Below, piece by piece: positions 12,118 through 26,500 of a DNA stretch of 64,000 nucleotides (its first letter is position 1; each line of letters begins with the position of its first letter). Below the pieces are notes generated by a model. The model ran no database searches and was not told where the DNA came from. It saw only the letters and a list, made by a program, of their open reading frames with translations. This DNA comes from Fasciolopsis buskii. Its lineage: Eukaryota > Platyhelminthes > Trematoda > Plagiorchiida > Fasciolidae. The DNA is taken from positions 1 to 64,000 of the forward strand of contig LUCM01004058.1 in assembly GCA_008360955.1 (NCBI GenBank), written 5' to 3'. The position numbers and the translations under genes are program-made.

Positions 12118-12343
12118 TGAGGGAGTTATGTTTTCTGCCTCTTCATCTTCTTATTCTTCCCGAACAACAACAACATCAACAGTTAAACAGTCTGCATTTT
12201 TTTGCGGAACTTCGCTGATGAAATCCTGTTGGTGGACGGAAGTCAGACTTCTCAAAGGCTCGATCGTCTGTGATGTCAAGATTGATTCTTTTTTGGAAAT
12301 CCTTCTGTGTCTAATTGGAACTCTATGGAAAATTTCACAGAGG

Positions 12344-12349
12344 AATAAA
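12344..12349 (+). terminator. Polyadenylation signal AATAAA
   Basis: Canonical hexamer 227 nt after the TAA of the two-exon gene, in the right orientation. Confidence 0.5.
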
Positions 12350-14450
12350 ATGTTTTTCCGAAGGGAATTCATTGAGACGTCGTAGTGATTGTTGTCCATT
12401 TTGGTAACTCACCATTGGCAAACATCGTCTTAGCTGACGAAAGGGAGAGAGAAGGCGCCATTGTAAATCTAATTGCCCGTTCCCCAGAACTGTGTGTCGG
12501 GTACTCGTATAATGGAGATGTAACTAAGGCTGACGACGTTCTCTCATGGTGAAATTCTTATTAGTACACCATTTCTTAAGGAGCTCTGGTGACTAATTGT
12601 CACGGGCACGGGATTGATTTTTCTTGTTGTAAACAAACAGGATTAAGACAAGCATACAGAATGGTCCGAGACAGTATTGCGTGAAACACAAGGCAAAATA
12701 CCTCGATCAAACGTTACTATGATAGCTAGGATTATATAAGTCGAAGAGTCTCCGTGATTTAGGATGTTTAATAAATCTGATGCTAATCCTCATGGTTTAA
12801 GTATAATCTGGTTTTTGGCTAAGCAGTTCTTGTATGGAAATCATTGATGTGAATGACAAATTTGCTATTCACTATCCGTTTTCAAAACGTAATCTGTAAA
12901 ATATTTCAATTATGTCAATGTCTAATGCCGAATTTGGAGAAGAACTTGACACAAATGTTTTAGAAGGCGGAAGACCAACCTTAGTTTTATTAATCAAAAG
13001 GTAGACATTATAAACACGGCTAGAACTGATGACTTCTTGCCAGCCGAGTTATAGCTCAGAACGGTAGCGGTTATCGATCGCGATGTTCACGTGTCGATCC
13101 ACCACGAACCACTTTCGATGGCGCCCCCAGTCTGCCATCTACAGCACTTCAAAACCGTAGTATCAACCTGTCGTAGGAAAAATCATCAAGTCGACTGACA
13201 ATGTTGGTTTTTCCGAGTTAAACCGAATGATTTATTCGTAAATAAATATGCAATTGCATGTATATTTGTAGAGATATTTGAAAATTTTTTTATTTAACAA
13301 AATATTTCCCAGGGTTTACTAATTGCAAAATCTCGTTTATACTATCGACTGAGTTACTGATCAAACATTAACTGGTAGATGTTACAATAGGCCAGATTTG
13401 CAAAAGATGGGCCACCGAAAGTAAAAAAGTGAATGTATGTGCAAGGCACTTCTGTTTTCTTTGCTACTGTGGTTTATCGAAGAGTTCGTGTTGACAGTCA
13501 ATTTGGCAAAACAAAATTCCGTGCAAAATCAGACTAATTACCCCTTGATAGTAGGAAACTACACCTTCATTCTAGTTTCTAGTGATTTATGCAAGCGCTA
13601 AGGTGCCTATTCCATGGAAGTAGTATGCGATAACGTCAAGACAATTCCATCATGACATCCTCACTGGCCATACTACAGCAGCAGGACGAGCATCGACAAA
13701 AGCGTTGGCAATAGACATTGCGCAATCTGACTGGTAGGTTGATGAATTGAAGTCGCGTAGGGACTTTGGTATCCACAATCCAGATGACACAAAGTAACGC
13801 TGATGTTGGGTTTGGTAAAGAGGGGTATTCGAGTGTAAAAATCAATTAGGTCGCACGTTAAGGGAAATTTGAAATTACTTGATATTTGATGGGTTTTTAT
13901 CAACAAACTATAGACGGGAGGATTCAATTAGCACTGAGAACAAAAAATATCGTTGAATAATAGAATTTTGTCTGTCAGTATTGTATGATTTTTATCTATT
14001 GCAAATGATCATGGAGGGGAGCCAACTGATCATCATCTGGCAAACGTAACACTGGTGCATTTGTTTACAACGGTTTAAAGGTAGTTACTTCCATCTGTTG
14101 GTCGGAACAGGTGGGCTTAACGCATTTCACGTATCACCATTCTCGATTAAATCGATTATCCTCAGTTGCAAATCAAATTTCTGTTCAATTTCATCTATTC
14201 GTGCGCCGAACACTGATTTTGCCAATAACAACTGAATATGTATCTTCACAGTGATATCTCATTTGGGTCGTTAGCAGCGTCCGAATCCACGTGACAATCA
14301 CACGGTTATTCGTCGCAGGTTTTGTTTGTCCATCCGAACCTGGAACGTATTAATGACAACAAAATACCTTACACTCGAATGTTGTGTCTCCCTCTGAAGG
14401 TTAGATTTCCGTAACCAACGGGAAAGTTGGGGCGAATCACTGAATAATTC
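12350..14450. other. Intergenic stretch between converging genes
   Basis: It holds the 3' flanks of the plus-strand two-exon gene and the minus-strand MFS gene and one tRNA-like sequence (13046-13120). For the MFS transcript the nearest AATAAA on the minus strand is at about 13231-13236, 1.2 kb past its stop. Nothing else recognised. Confidence 0.4.
13046..13120 (+). repeat. tRNA-like sequence, probable SINE head
   Basis: TAGCTCAGAACGG (13052-13064) is a good Pol III A box. GTGTCGATCC (13091-13100), at normal spacing, is a degenerate B box. No cloverleaf closes, so this is a SINE relic or tRNA pseudogene, not a working tRNA. Confidence 0.35.
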
Positions 14451-14521
14451 TCACACGAATTCGTTATCCATGTAAGCTTCAAACGTTTCAAAAAAGATTT
14501 CAGTGCCAAATAGACAAAGGA
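14451..14521 (-). CDS. MFS gene exon 10 (end of TM12, C-terminus)
   Basis: After atatccgcacag. The first two bases complete a Val codon; then LCLFGTEIFFETFEAYM and a short acidic tail end at TGA (14451-14453). It finishes the TM12 helix with correct phase, which the rival exon at 10150-10221 does not. Confidence 0.65.
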
Positions 14522-17500
14522 CTGTGCGGATATGATGATTACAGGACACAAGACAGCTGGGTATGTGTACTTGACGAACGGTTGCCTCCGGGATAATTTT
14601 ATTCACCCATACTTATGCGAAACATGCTGCTGACGACGAAACCCATGGACATGTGTTTGCATTAGATTGCAGGGACCCTGTTGGACAATTTCTGGACAAA
14701 TATTTATGCATTTCTGACTATGCTTATCGGAAGCAAACATTACCTTAGAGGGAGCTTCACTACGCGGCTCCAAGACATTTGTCTGCGAAAAGTAAAAATA
14801 ATATGTCCAAAACACCCACAGCAAACTTTAAGTAACTTATTTTTCATGGATATTGGAATGCAGGTTTACTTATATATGTAAATGTTTATATTTCAAAAGG
14901 GTAAAATATCAATCCAGCACTGCGGATCGAAGAAAACAACAAGAAAACCCCTTTTTAGTGTTTCTGCGCAATGGTTACACACGAGGCTTTATCGGACGAA
15001 GCACCAACAAAATGCAATTCCGAGAGGCGATCAGATCAAAACGCGAACTTCCTTGCGATACATCAAACGTCTTCAAAAGTTCAGCGATGCCACCTATTGA
15101 TTCGGATTTTCATCGGATATTACCTGGAAATCGTTTTTTGTCTGAGAAGGGAATTGACCACCGGTTATTCCTAGAGACGATGATGATTTTCTTCGCATGA
15201 TTACTTGTAATGAATCTACATTCAAGCTACGCGATATGGTCCGATGCATCTTCGTTACACTCTACGCATTCAACCAGCCAGCAAGAACCTAGGCAACAGG
15301 TGATCGTGAAGTTCAAACATACCTCGAATGTCATTGGACCGAATACATTTCACTAGTCGGAATTCCTCCCATTTTATATATGAACGAGTGATTTGTAAAC
15401 AAGACCCAACGTGTCTTCCTGGTGCTGCAATAATCTAATTATCTTCAGTCGCGTAGCTCGCTCAAACCAGAGTCATTCTAGTGCATGCCGGTGGTCTCTA
15501 TCCGTGGCTTATCGTGAGTGGCTGAATTCCGTATTACGAATTCAAATACAAATATTACGGCACTGTACCAAAAGTTCCTACAATTGGGTCACGTTTCTAG
15601 TCCCTGCAGGTTTCATAAACAAAATTCCACACGCGATTTCAAAGTATGGGAAAGATTCTACTTTTATGTTCGAGGCAAGATAGACCACTGTTATCAGATA
15701 CTGATTTGTCAATCTGGAAAAATGCGCGGGACGAGTAAATAATACGGTTGTGCATCACTTTCGAGGGAGCATGTGTAATATAAATTAAGACATCCTAAAA
15801 TGCCAAAATTGCTATTCCACGAGACACTTCGAGCTGGGCATTTTAAGATGTGTTCAGGGTGGTTTGAGAGCAAAAGGATGGTAAGCTTGTATACTTGCGA
15901 AATCATAAAAATCACTGCATTACCCTTAATTAGAGATCAATAATCACTGGCGAAATGTTTTCTTTTGACAATTTTGTCCTGTTCGTGATAATTCGATGGG
16001 TTGCAGGTAAAAACAGCAGGTCGAAAGGGCACCGACATTCAAACAACATCAAATTTTTCGAACCACAGAATAAAAGATAACCGTTTTTCCCATAATTGGA
16101 AGTTGAAATCGATTGTTATTCATCCACTTCTCAACCGTCTCACGAGGTCCTGATCTTAGTATTGGACTTTAGGTAGTAAGCGTCCTGTCGTCGATCGGCG
16201 AATCACGTGTTGATTTCACCGTCGAATCTATTGTCAGTCAATTTCTACTGAAGTTACAACTGTCACAGTTAGCTTCTAGCAAACTTACCTAGCATGCAGG
16301 CGACACTGATTGCCGAGAAAAGATTTACCCAGTTTTCTCGAGCCGGGATAGTGGTAACAATGGCAGCCAGAATACTACCGAGTATCTGTAATATGAGAGA
16401 AATCATTCACAGCAGATGATACGAGTTGTATCTGACTTCTCAGAAGCCGACAACGTCATAAAAGACTAACAAAGTTCACGGGATAAATTTTTATGTATAT
16501 CTCACAAATATTAGAGTGTAATGTATGGGTTTGATGATATTTTCGCCTTACTGATTCTCCTTCAAAAGTCACTGTCAACACAAATTCTAGGTTATCCGAT
16601 AAACCTCGCACTCGAGCAGCAACAGACTCGAGTCTTGTCCTCATCGGAACCCCGTAGTATATATCTATAACCTCACTCGGAGTTTGAAACCGGATTTCTC
16701 GCATGGGAGGACTGTGTTACCACTGAATTTCACAGAGTCACCCGGGATGATCCGAATTACTGGGTGAAGTTTGTTCAGGTGTCGTCTTAAATGTCGCTCA
16801 GCATTGCCCGAAGACCTCGAAGAGAGACGTGGCAACTCTTTACCCCAAATCCAGCCGGGACTCATTTCCGGGTGCGATGACGGATGCGCACCACTGATGA
16901 ACTCTAGTGAGAGCTAAGTTGACCAGACGGTCTGATTTTCAAAAGTTAGGATTGAGGTTCGAGGAGTAGTCAGTCAAGCAGAAAAAAGAAAATGAATTTA
17001 TTCTGGAATAATCATAGGCAAAATAGATTATAACGAAATTTCCCAGTGTAGCATAAAGCCGATATCTTCGCCGAGATTTTTGTTTTATCTTAACGTTAAG
17101 TGCTTGTAATTTGGCTACCAAAATTCATTTTCGGTTTGCTCGATATGTATGTAATCCGGAACTAGTAGTTGCACTCTAAACTGGAAGATTCCTGAGGAAT
17201 TTTACATGTCATATGCATTGCATTCAATCAGTTCTCAACAGGTTTTTGAATACTGGAAATTCGATGAAGTCAAAAAAGTATAGCGACTCCACAATATAGG
17301 AGGAGGATTTCTAGATGACATTTGCTGATAAGTCGATTAATGGATTCGGTCTTTAGGATGTTGAATTTCACAGCTTTAGTTGAAAAGCAATCCGTTTTTG
17401 AAATAACAAAAGGAGGCATTCGTTCCGGAAGATGAAAGATTCACTCATGTCCCTCGCACTGGAAGGTCACTGCTGAAAATCGGAAACTAGCCAAAAACCT

Positions 17501-20500
17501 TAGGGTTTCTGAGACGGATAAGCGGATCGTCGAGCGAAAATAGTTGTGGTCTTCGAATGCGAAAGAGGTAAAACAAACTACGTCAGACAAATAGTTTTGT
17601 TTACTGCCTCGATCATTTTTAGTCAACCTTGTTAATGTCATCTATCGTGCTAGAAACTGACCTAAAAAGCTGGCTAGATGGTTAAAAATCAATTTACATA
17701 TTATATCGTTGAAGTGGTGATCGTGCAAAACAGTAAACGTTCTTTTTCTTTGCTCACATTCGATGGCCGTAGCCACAATATTGCATTGCGCGCAACATCT
17801 TGCCGATAAACGGGAGGGTGCTTGTTTGATCCAAGCACACGCTGCGAAGCTACGGACAAGAGTATTCAGAACAAGTTATTGGTAAACGGACACCTGCTCT
17901 TATTGAATCCTACACATGGTCTTAAATCTCTGATGCGTTAATGTATTTGTTGAATTAGTCGACCAGCATCCGCACTTTAGGTCATTACTGTGGCGTTGCA
18001 AAACTTGGATACTGAATTGAATAATTTTCCTAGTTTAAGAGTGTGTGGGGAGAGAGGTCGATAGTGCAACTGTCATTATCTCCCATAGAGTGGCCATCAA
18101 TCACGGATTATCGAGTGTGACATTGTCTAAAAGCCACAAAGAAGCAGGCTGTTTATTAAGGTAAATCATGAATGTAGACCGGAACTGTACTATATTGTCA
18201 TATGAAATTTCACTAAACAAAAGTGAAACTCACAAATGCTGTGAAAATAAGTCCGTAATTGAGGGCCATATTTCTCGAGCCAAACAAGATGTTGGTTGCC
18301 GTCGGATTGAGAACGAACACGCCACTCAGACAGAAGAACATTGTCGACACCCACAAAGCGTAGATGGCCCTGGCTACCATTCCGCTCAACAAGGTCAAAT
18401 GGGGAAATGTGCAGATCAGGATGGCCCACAGTGTTAGCATGAGGCACAACGGAATCTGGATGATGCATCATCGATGAGGAAATGGGAAAACCAAAAACCA
18501 AACCAATTTAGTTGGGAGGTGTGGATGTGGCTGTTTACATTCTTCCTCATATGTAAATTTTATTTGTTGGGTAGTTTCTCAGGAGTAAAAATAAACTGAG
18601 AGTTCTTTCAATTCCAAGCCCAGTTGGGACTATAACCAGACGGTTCAATTGATAGAATGCATGTTCTAGTTATCCTACTCATTGGCTGTGTTATTCATTA
18701 CCTTTGGATGTAAACTAGAAATTCTATCAGGGATGCTATGGGTCGACATGAAAGAACCAGTCGAGAACAGATGTTGAGCAAACGCGATTTACCGATTCGA
18801 CCGAGTGATGGCGGATGGTCTAACACTAAGTCTTTTTTCTTTCACAGTTTTGTTTCTTTTATTAATGAGACATGAAGGTGAGTCATTTTCAGGAAGGTGG
18901 CTGAGTCTGACGTAGGGCTGTCAATGAGGGAATTTAACCGGATGTGGGAAGATTCGGATCCGTGAGCAACGGAGTAAAACGCCGTGGTGTTGACCACTTG
19001 ACCTCCATTGCATATTCAGTCGGTCTGCTATGCGGTTGGATGATCAGCCAACCATATTAAAACAAAATACAATTTTGACATCTACTGAGTATTGCGATAA
19101 AGCGATGAGGAATAACCGGTAATACATGCCGGATGTTGACGAAATTGCTATTTGATTCTTTTTCCAATCGTTATGTTGCCCTAAATTACTATTAGCATCA
19201 CTTTTATCTTGCTGTCACAGATTCAGTCTCGGATCAAAAGTGGAAGACATTTGATGGTATTTTTTATAACAAGAAAACACCATTTGAGTACCGAGGTAAT
19301 TCATCCACACATTCGTCTCAACGTCTTTTGAAATGATACATTTTGTGCCACACGTGGAAGCTTCCAGTTGGACCAAAACACGATAAACAAATTTTCAACG
19401 AGAAAATTATCATCATAGGGTATTGAAATACATGGGTGATTACAGGTGAAGTTCTTTGCTGAATTGATGTGCACAGTAATTCGCGGGATACATGGAGTCT
19501 TTGACTGCCATTAGTTGAGTGTGAGAAGATACAGCGGCGGCGTGTAAGTTGCTTTGTGCAAGTGGAGTGTGAATCCACTACTGCTACTTTCTCTGGTGCT
19601 ATGATATATTATGTAACTGGTATGATTCCTATTGTCCGTTAGCTAAACATGATACCTACAGTTCAAGAAGATAAGTCATGCGAAGAGCGGACGGGGCTTG
19701 TGAAAAGGCATTCAGCATTAACTGGACTACTAAACAGTAAAGCAGACTTTGCTTGAGACAGCTAGAGTAAGAATTGTGCTTTTGGTCTAAAGCTCATTTC
19801 TTGTTTCGGCTCTGGAAACGCTGCTTCTACTTTTTATTGCTTAATCCTTCCCGTCCTTTCGGTGTGTTCGACCCGTCATTTAACAGTGTGTATTAAAGAC
19901 ATCGTGTTTTGACTAACAGACATAAGCAACTCCACTGGTTATAAAATATCTCGTACCACCGCGGAATGTAACAGCGGAGTTACAGACAAAAGGTATTCGC
20001 ATAAGATCTCCTACATGATCATGCTGTTCCTTTCTAACTTGTTGATGTATGCTTTGCCGGCGTTAGCCAAGCGATTAAAGTGGGGGAGTTTGGATGTGAA
20101 GGGTGCGGGTTCGATTCCTCCTAATGCCCATCAAATTCCCCGGTACATAGCATTCTATTGGCTGCGGCCCCCCTCCTGTTACTTTGTCAATAAAGAAAGT
20201 AAAAGATAAAGGATATGGAAAACAATCGTGGGTGTGTCAGCCGCTTAATAAGGTGAAAATAGTGAACTTTTTCGGTTTATTCAAACGGAATTCCCACACA
20301 TCAAGCAAACTTCTCACTGGGCTGCTCTCAACTTAGTGGGACTCTAATCTGGATTACGGGCCTTAGAGAATTCATCAGCGCAGATTGAGCTAGCTAAACA
20401 AGTGCCGGAATATATATATATATATATATATATATGTATTTATATATAACTATGACCTTGAACACAAAGTGACCACAAACAGTAGGGTTGCCTTGCGAAT

Positions 20501-23500
20501 TTGTGTTTTAATCCAAAAAAGTATTGCGATCACGGAAGGTTCCCAAACAAAAGATTAGAAGAACGATAACTTACCTTAAACGAAATTCGATCACAAATCA
20601 TTCCCCAAATAACGCGGCCCACAGCGTTGCAAACAGAGGCCGCCACCCCGATACCGGCGAGGAAGAGGTCGTCATCAAGAAAAGTGCGACCAACAAACTG
20701 AAGTTGAAACCAAGGCAGACATGGTCGACAGTTCAGTTTCCAGTTTGTCTCAAAGAGAGCAGCAGCTGAAATGACTACGGTCACCTCTTCCAGGCAGAAT
20801 AAAATAAAAACACTGATGGCGTAGAGCAACTAGCTAGGGCTAATTATACGAAATATAGAATCTATGGGAGGATGAACCAACTAACCGTGGTTAGTTCTAA
20901 TCAGTGGCTTCCTAGAGCAGGGTCGGTGGGATAACTGGAGCTTTGAGCAGTCAAAATCCAACACTTATTTCGCACGTTAGACCGCTTCAGTCGCTTGCAT
21001 GAATTCCAGTTTGGTCAAAGTTTAAGTTGATAGTTATCTAAAGGCAAGAACATGAAATTTAAGTAGCTGCTTGGAGTCTCATGGCGTACGTAAAGGAAAG
21101 TAAAACCTGGAAATAAATTAGTAATTCGGAAGTCCTAGTAGTCAATCACTAAGCAGGAGACTAATCACTTGGTCATGTGCTATGTGTTTTCAAGAATTGA
21201 CTCAGTCCTAGTTGCATAAGCGCTGATCACAGTGACAATAGAAATTCACAAGTGCTTCTGTTGGATGAACGTTTTAACCAATGGACTGGCTCGTATAAAT
21301 CTGGTGCACGAGATCCTCCCAAACTACGGTTGGAGACAATAGATTATATGGGTCAGTGTTTAAGTCAAAAATTTTCTTGCGTTAGAAATCTCTTGACTTC
21401 TGGAAAGTTGTTCCACTTTTTGTGTTGTAGTCAATCTCCCACTTTTTCTCGATATCATTTTTCTTTTAAGCAGACGGAGCTGCAAGGTAGCAACCAAAAC
21501 CAGGACGCAAGGTTAATGATTATAAAAGGTGAACTGAACTAAATTTTCGAAGTAAATCACCATCCAATGTCAACACCCAACAGGCCATTGAAAATCACGA
21601 GAATATTGTGCAGTTATTTCATCCTTGTTAGAAATCATCACCAGTGCATATACACCGCGCTCGAACTGGGATGTAAACCTTGAATGGACGATTGTGGGTC
21701 GAACGCTATAGCCATTACTCTAGCTAGGTTGATTCTCCCTGGTTCACCAAACGTCAGCATTGTTGGATACAGCGCTCATAACCTTCATTGGGCTTTGCAG
21801 ATTGCCGGTCTTTAATTGCCTCAGATGAACGACTCTCAGGTGAGAATAGTATAATACGAAGACATTACGCATAGCCGTGTAGAGCTGTACTATTCTTCCG
21901 TGATTTTCAATCTCAAGTTGGATGGCGACATTGTGAGACGAATCATCAGAACTGAAACCGTTTCCCTTCTTTCTGTTTTGTGCATATCGGAGTATTTACA
22001 GAACTAACTGAAACGTGCGTGCCATCTGCTCGTCCTCAAAGGTGGATTTATGATTGTGGCCCTGTAGGATTCCGAGAGTGAAATTAATGTTTGGGTTTTC
22101 CATCAACTGTTTGTGGAGGAAGTGGAAAACAGCTCTGTGCATACTTTTTCCTTATATCAATTAAATGATTACTAATTTGTTTTCGCTTTAACTGTCTGCT
22201 ATTCTGATACCACTCTCAACTAAAAACTTGCAGATAATCCGGTCAACCTTGCACTCGGGAATCACCAGAGCACCAATCAGAAGGAAATTCGAGTCCAGTG
22301 CTTCCTGAGTGCGAGGTTGACCGGAGGACCTGTGGTTTGTGCGTTGAGAGTGGAATCCTAATGTCAACCATTCAAATCAAAATACCATCAGCTATGCACA
22401 CTACTCACAAGTAACTGGGATATATATGCAAGACCAAAAGCGACTTACTTTGTACAGCGATGAAAGAGAAATGACAGGTATTACAGACAGTCCAAGTGAA
22501 ATCCATAGAAGATAGAAATCCAGTGTGCGCAACGCATGCAAAGTGGTGCCTCCTCCGGATCTGTATATGGTTGAATCGATAAATAATGACCGGTTGTCGT
22601 CTATAGAAACTCAAGCCAGTCAGTGAAATCAGGAACTGCTATTTAGCAGTCACAGGAGCGTTTCAGAAAACATTATGGATGATGGTTTAATATTTTTAAG
22701 CCTTAAGGAGTTCCAATTCATTAAACGCATTCTAAAGATATGTTAGACCTTATTCAAGTCAACTTCCCATCACACTGGCAAAGAAGCAGAAATTGAAGTG
22801 CCTAGACAACCTGGAAATGACGATGAGTATTTTTTGAAAGTGTTTTTGATTACCAACGAAACAGTGGTTTGTTTTATCCGCAATGATATCTCTCTCCAAT
22901 GGCTTTTGTTTTTGGTGAAGCATTGGCTGAATCCAAAACCTTCCTAAAGTCATTGGGAATAAACGAACTGGGAAAATTTCCCAAACGAAAGCTGATATGG
23001 TTAAGATAATCTGTCCCGTCACATAAGAAAGCTCATTCAACAGTTTTAACAGTTCCGTGCTGGTTCGTGTCTGATGGCACCAAATCGATTGACTGTCTTT
23101 ATGAGACCGATTACCCATGAACGACGTAGTTATTGCTTGAACAATGGTCTCAACGTATTCAGTCGGAGATACTGGATGTGCAGACAATCTACCGGTACCT
23201 TTCATACTCGACAAAATGTTCAGACAGCTAGTTAAAATCAACCTAACAGGGAAGCATAGATATTATCTTTGTCATTTGAGTGGGCGAAAACCACAGATTA
23301 CATGCATCTTAAGCTAAAATGGACCAAAAATTCTGATTCTTCGTTAAAACTATTTAATGTGACATCCGATCACATGAAGAAATCCACATATACCGCTAAC
23401 CATAAAAGTATTTATTTATCTTGTCAATAATTATTTCATAATTCGAAATCACAAGAGCCCTGCTGTACAGCTATTTTATTCTGGTTAGAATTCATCAGCC

Positions 23501-26500
23501 GGACATATCGTTCACGTCTTTCCGGAGTGACTGTCAGTCGAACACTCTAATCAATAGTTAATTTGTGCTGCTTCCCAGAGAAGCTAGATAGTTTGTTCAC
23601 CTGATCTAAAGCTTTTCATGTTGAAATATAGTTCTTCTCTCAACTAATGTAATTCACTGACTTGTATTTTGAAACCAGTTTTTTTTAGCAAGCAAGGATT
23701 TATCATTTTTCCCGTTTTTTTATGAACCCGTACAGTACACTAATACTTTCACATCAAAATACCCTCTTCTTTGTCCAACAATTTTTTTGGCATGCATCAC
23801 AATCGATTTTCGTAGACGGTATGGGCACTTAAAAACCATCACATGTTTAATGGAAATGAATCAGTAAGGAAAACTGTACACCACATCGACTTCGTGTAAA
23901 AGCAGCGCAAATGAAGGTTGAATATTACCTGTCTCTCTCTCAACATTTTTAATCAATGTTTGTACCCGCATTTATGAAAAAAATGAAGCATGTCAGTTCG
24001 GAAGGTAAATATTCCTTCGGCCCTGCGGATATCTGTAAAACGTTGTCTTCTTCTTGCGCGTCCGGAGCCCTTTTTATGAAGAATCCTACAAACCCCAGTT
24101 CTTCCGACATTGAGACCATATGAAAACTTGTTGAAACTCAGTAACTGTATTAGATGGCAACAAGTGGGTTAGAATCAAGTCGAGCTTATTCTTTCCTTCA
24201 TCTGGCTGCTTTCAATTTTTGCATGTTAGAACGACTAGGATAATAAGGTAACCTAGCTGGGACCGTTTAAAATTAAATTGATATATACGGTGCCTCTCAA
24301 ATACGTGCGCAAGACCCTCACTCATATAACCAGTCCTTTTAGTGCATGTGCATCCTTGGCTGGTTTCTCTCTTGGCATGTCATGTGGTGTGTTTTCCAAC
24401 ACTCGTAGTTGCACTGATATGGGAATCGCCCTGAACAGGGGAGCCAATTGCACACTCTTGGACTGGAGTTCAAGCAACAATTACTGGTTGGACGGTTCTG
24501 TAATTGCCAATAGCAGTCGACTGAGACGTCGTTCTTTTTTCATATCCATGTAGGCCTCCATGGGTTATAGCTGTTAAAATCAAATGGGATTTCTACCAAA
24601 ACCTGTCCCGACTGCTTAGAAGTATGCGTTCAACGGATTTGATGATCGCCGTTAGTGGTCTCATTATTCAAGTTGGCTACTTGACTTGGGAACAGGGAGA
24701 CTTACCGCAAGCTGGTCGTACTGATAACTGTTGTAGCCTCAGACAGGTTAGTTCTGGCCAAAATCTTCAGTTAGCAAAATCGTCGATCTTAAAAAGCGAT
24801 GTCAGCTAACTAGGCATACTTCTTCACTGGGGATTTCCGATCACTTTGGCCCACACTCGTGGACTCACTTCATACTTCAATTCGTGCTCGATTTCATTGT
24901 GTTTAGTTTGTGATTACCTGTACTCTAAGACTGCTTCTGAACGATAATCGTTACCGTTAGTCCCCGTCGGAGCATTCGGTGCCATCTTCGACACTAAAAA
25001 GGGCCGGCAGTCTGAGTAAACTTTGGAAGTAGATCAAAAGCACTGTGTATTCAGTCTCAATCGCCACTAAGAACAAGGTGTCAGACGACGATAGTAAAAG
25101 TTGGATATCATCGACTTCAACTCACCTGTTGGATGCTCAGAGATCCTTCTCCCAGGGTACCAGTTCAGTGAGATGACCAGGTCTCTAAGTTTGTTGACTA
25201 ACATTCTTAAAACTGACCGCGACCAGTGGTTGATAGGAAAATGTAAGATGAAAACCGCAGGAGTTATAGTGGAAATCCGAAATCTCTTACGGGTCATTTG
25301 GGGTACTAACCCAAGAAGTTAGGGACCCAGAGACTCAACGCTTCACTTCCAGCAGCATCACAAACTCCGCTGTTAGAGTATTGAAAAAGCAGCCTAAATG
25401 GCTCAATTTGACAACAGGACATCTACTCTGACCCTTAAATAGTAAAACGCAGCTAGTCATCAATTCCTTTTTAGAAACAGAGCCTATCCGCACGATAGCT
25501 TTCTTAAAGAGCGATAAGGTAGCTGGACTAAATGAATTGTTCCCATTCTTTTACAAGGATGGGGCTGAAGCCCTTACTATGGAGCAAGCAAACTGGTAGG
25601 ATAAGTCTAGGAAAAAGAATAGATTCCTAATGAGTTGAGGAAATCGGTGATTGTACTGGTTTACATGGTAGTTTCTCATATGAGATCACAGAGAATCCTT
25701 TTAGTAAGTATTGCGTCCAAACTGCTTGCGGAGAGTACTCTCCGCCGATTATCTGGTACTCGCCAAAGGTGTATGCGTGAGAATTAAGCCGGTTTTTGAC
25801 TGGGTCCTGGGTGTACTGACCAAATATTTGTTCTGTGAAAAATCTTCACAAATAGGCGTTTGACTAACTCGATGGAGCAGCTCCCAGAAGCTGCTGCTCA
25901 CTGAGGGACTTCCCAGGGAAATTCATTACAATTTTCACATCTCAGTCTGCAAAGACCCGAAGCCGAGTCAGTGTTTATGGAGATCTTGAGTATGACTTAT
26001 CCACGAGAAGTATTATTCCTCAGGGTTGTCATCTCTGCGAATTCTACCCAACATTGAGATTGAATTTATCATGAACTGAACTGCACCCCTGGTGAGGAAG
26101 TCTCATCAATGTACGCTAGTAATAGAACACTACATGTTTTTACGGGATTATTCATCACCGGACACTAGCTCTCAACTGACGGTTACGAAATCGTAGGACC
26201 ACCGTACACCTGGTTCATGCTAAGCTGCCAAGACTTATAGGCCATGATCAAAGTCTTCGTCGAACTCAGGTTATCTGCTAAGAAGTCATATATCAGAAGA
26301 TAGGCCTGACAACACAATGGTTAAAGAGTTTAGCAACAGTCGTTCGTCACGGGTTCGAGTCCCGGTCGGGCCCAGTGGATTTGAACTGCTGATATTTACC
26401 AATAGGGGTAAAATAGACGTACACATTGTTTTCTAGTGATTAGTTAACCGTTGATTTAACATGGTAGTTACTTCATGAAAGGTGCCAATGGCATTTTTTT

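Larger units (their letters stand above)
18456..20574 (-). other. MFS intron 7
   Basis: Contains the SINE at 20059-20215 and a TA tract at 20410-20450. Otherwise nothing recognised. Confidence 0.6.

Noticed and set aside
20059..20130. Functional tRNA gene
   Set aside because: Perfect B box and paired ends but poor anticodon arm, and the sequence continues into a body and tail shared with other copies.
22759..23241. 160-codon minus-strand open frame in MFS intron 5 as a loop exon
   Set aside because: No acceptor/donor pair inside it gives the phase needed to join exons 5 and 6, and no domain is recognised.
26303..26374. Functional tRNA gene
   Set aside because: Acceptor and T arms are good, but D and anticodon arms do not fold into proper stems. 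Better seen as a SINE head or pseudogene.
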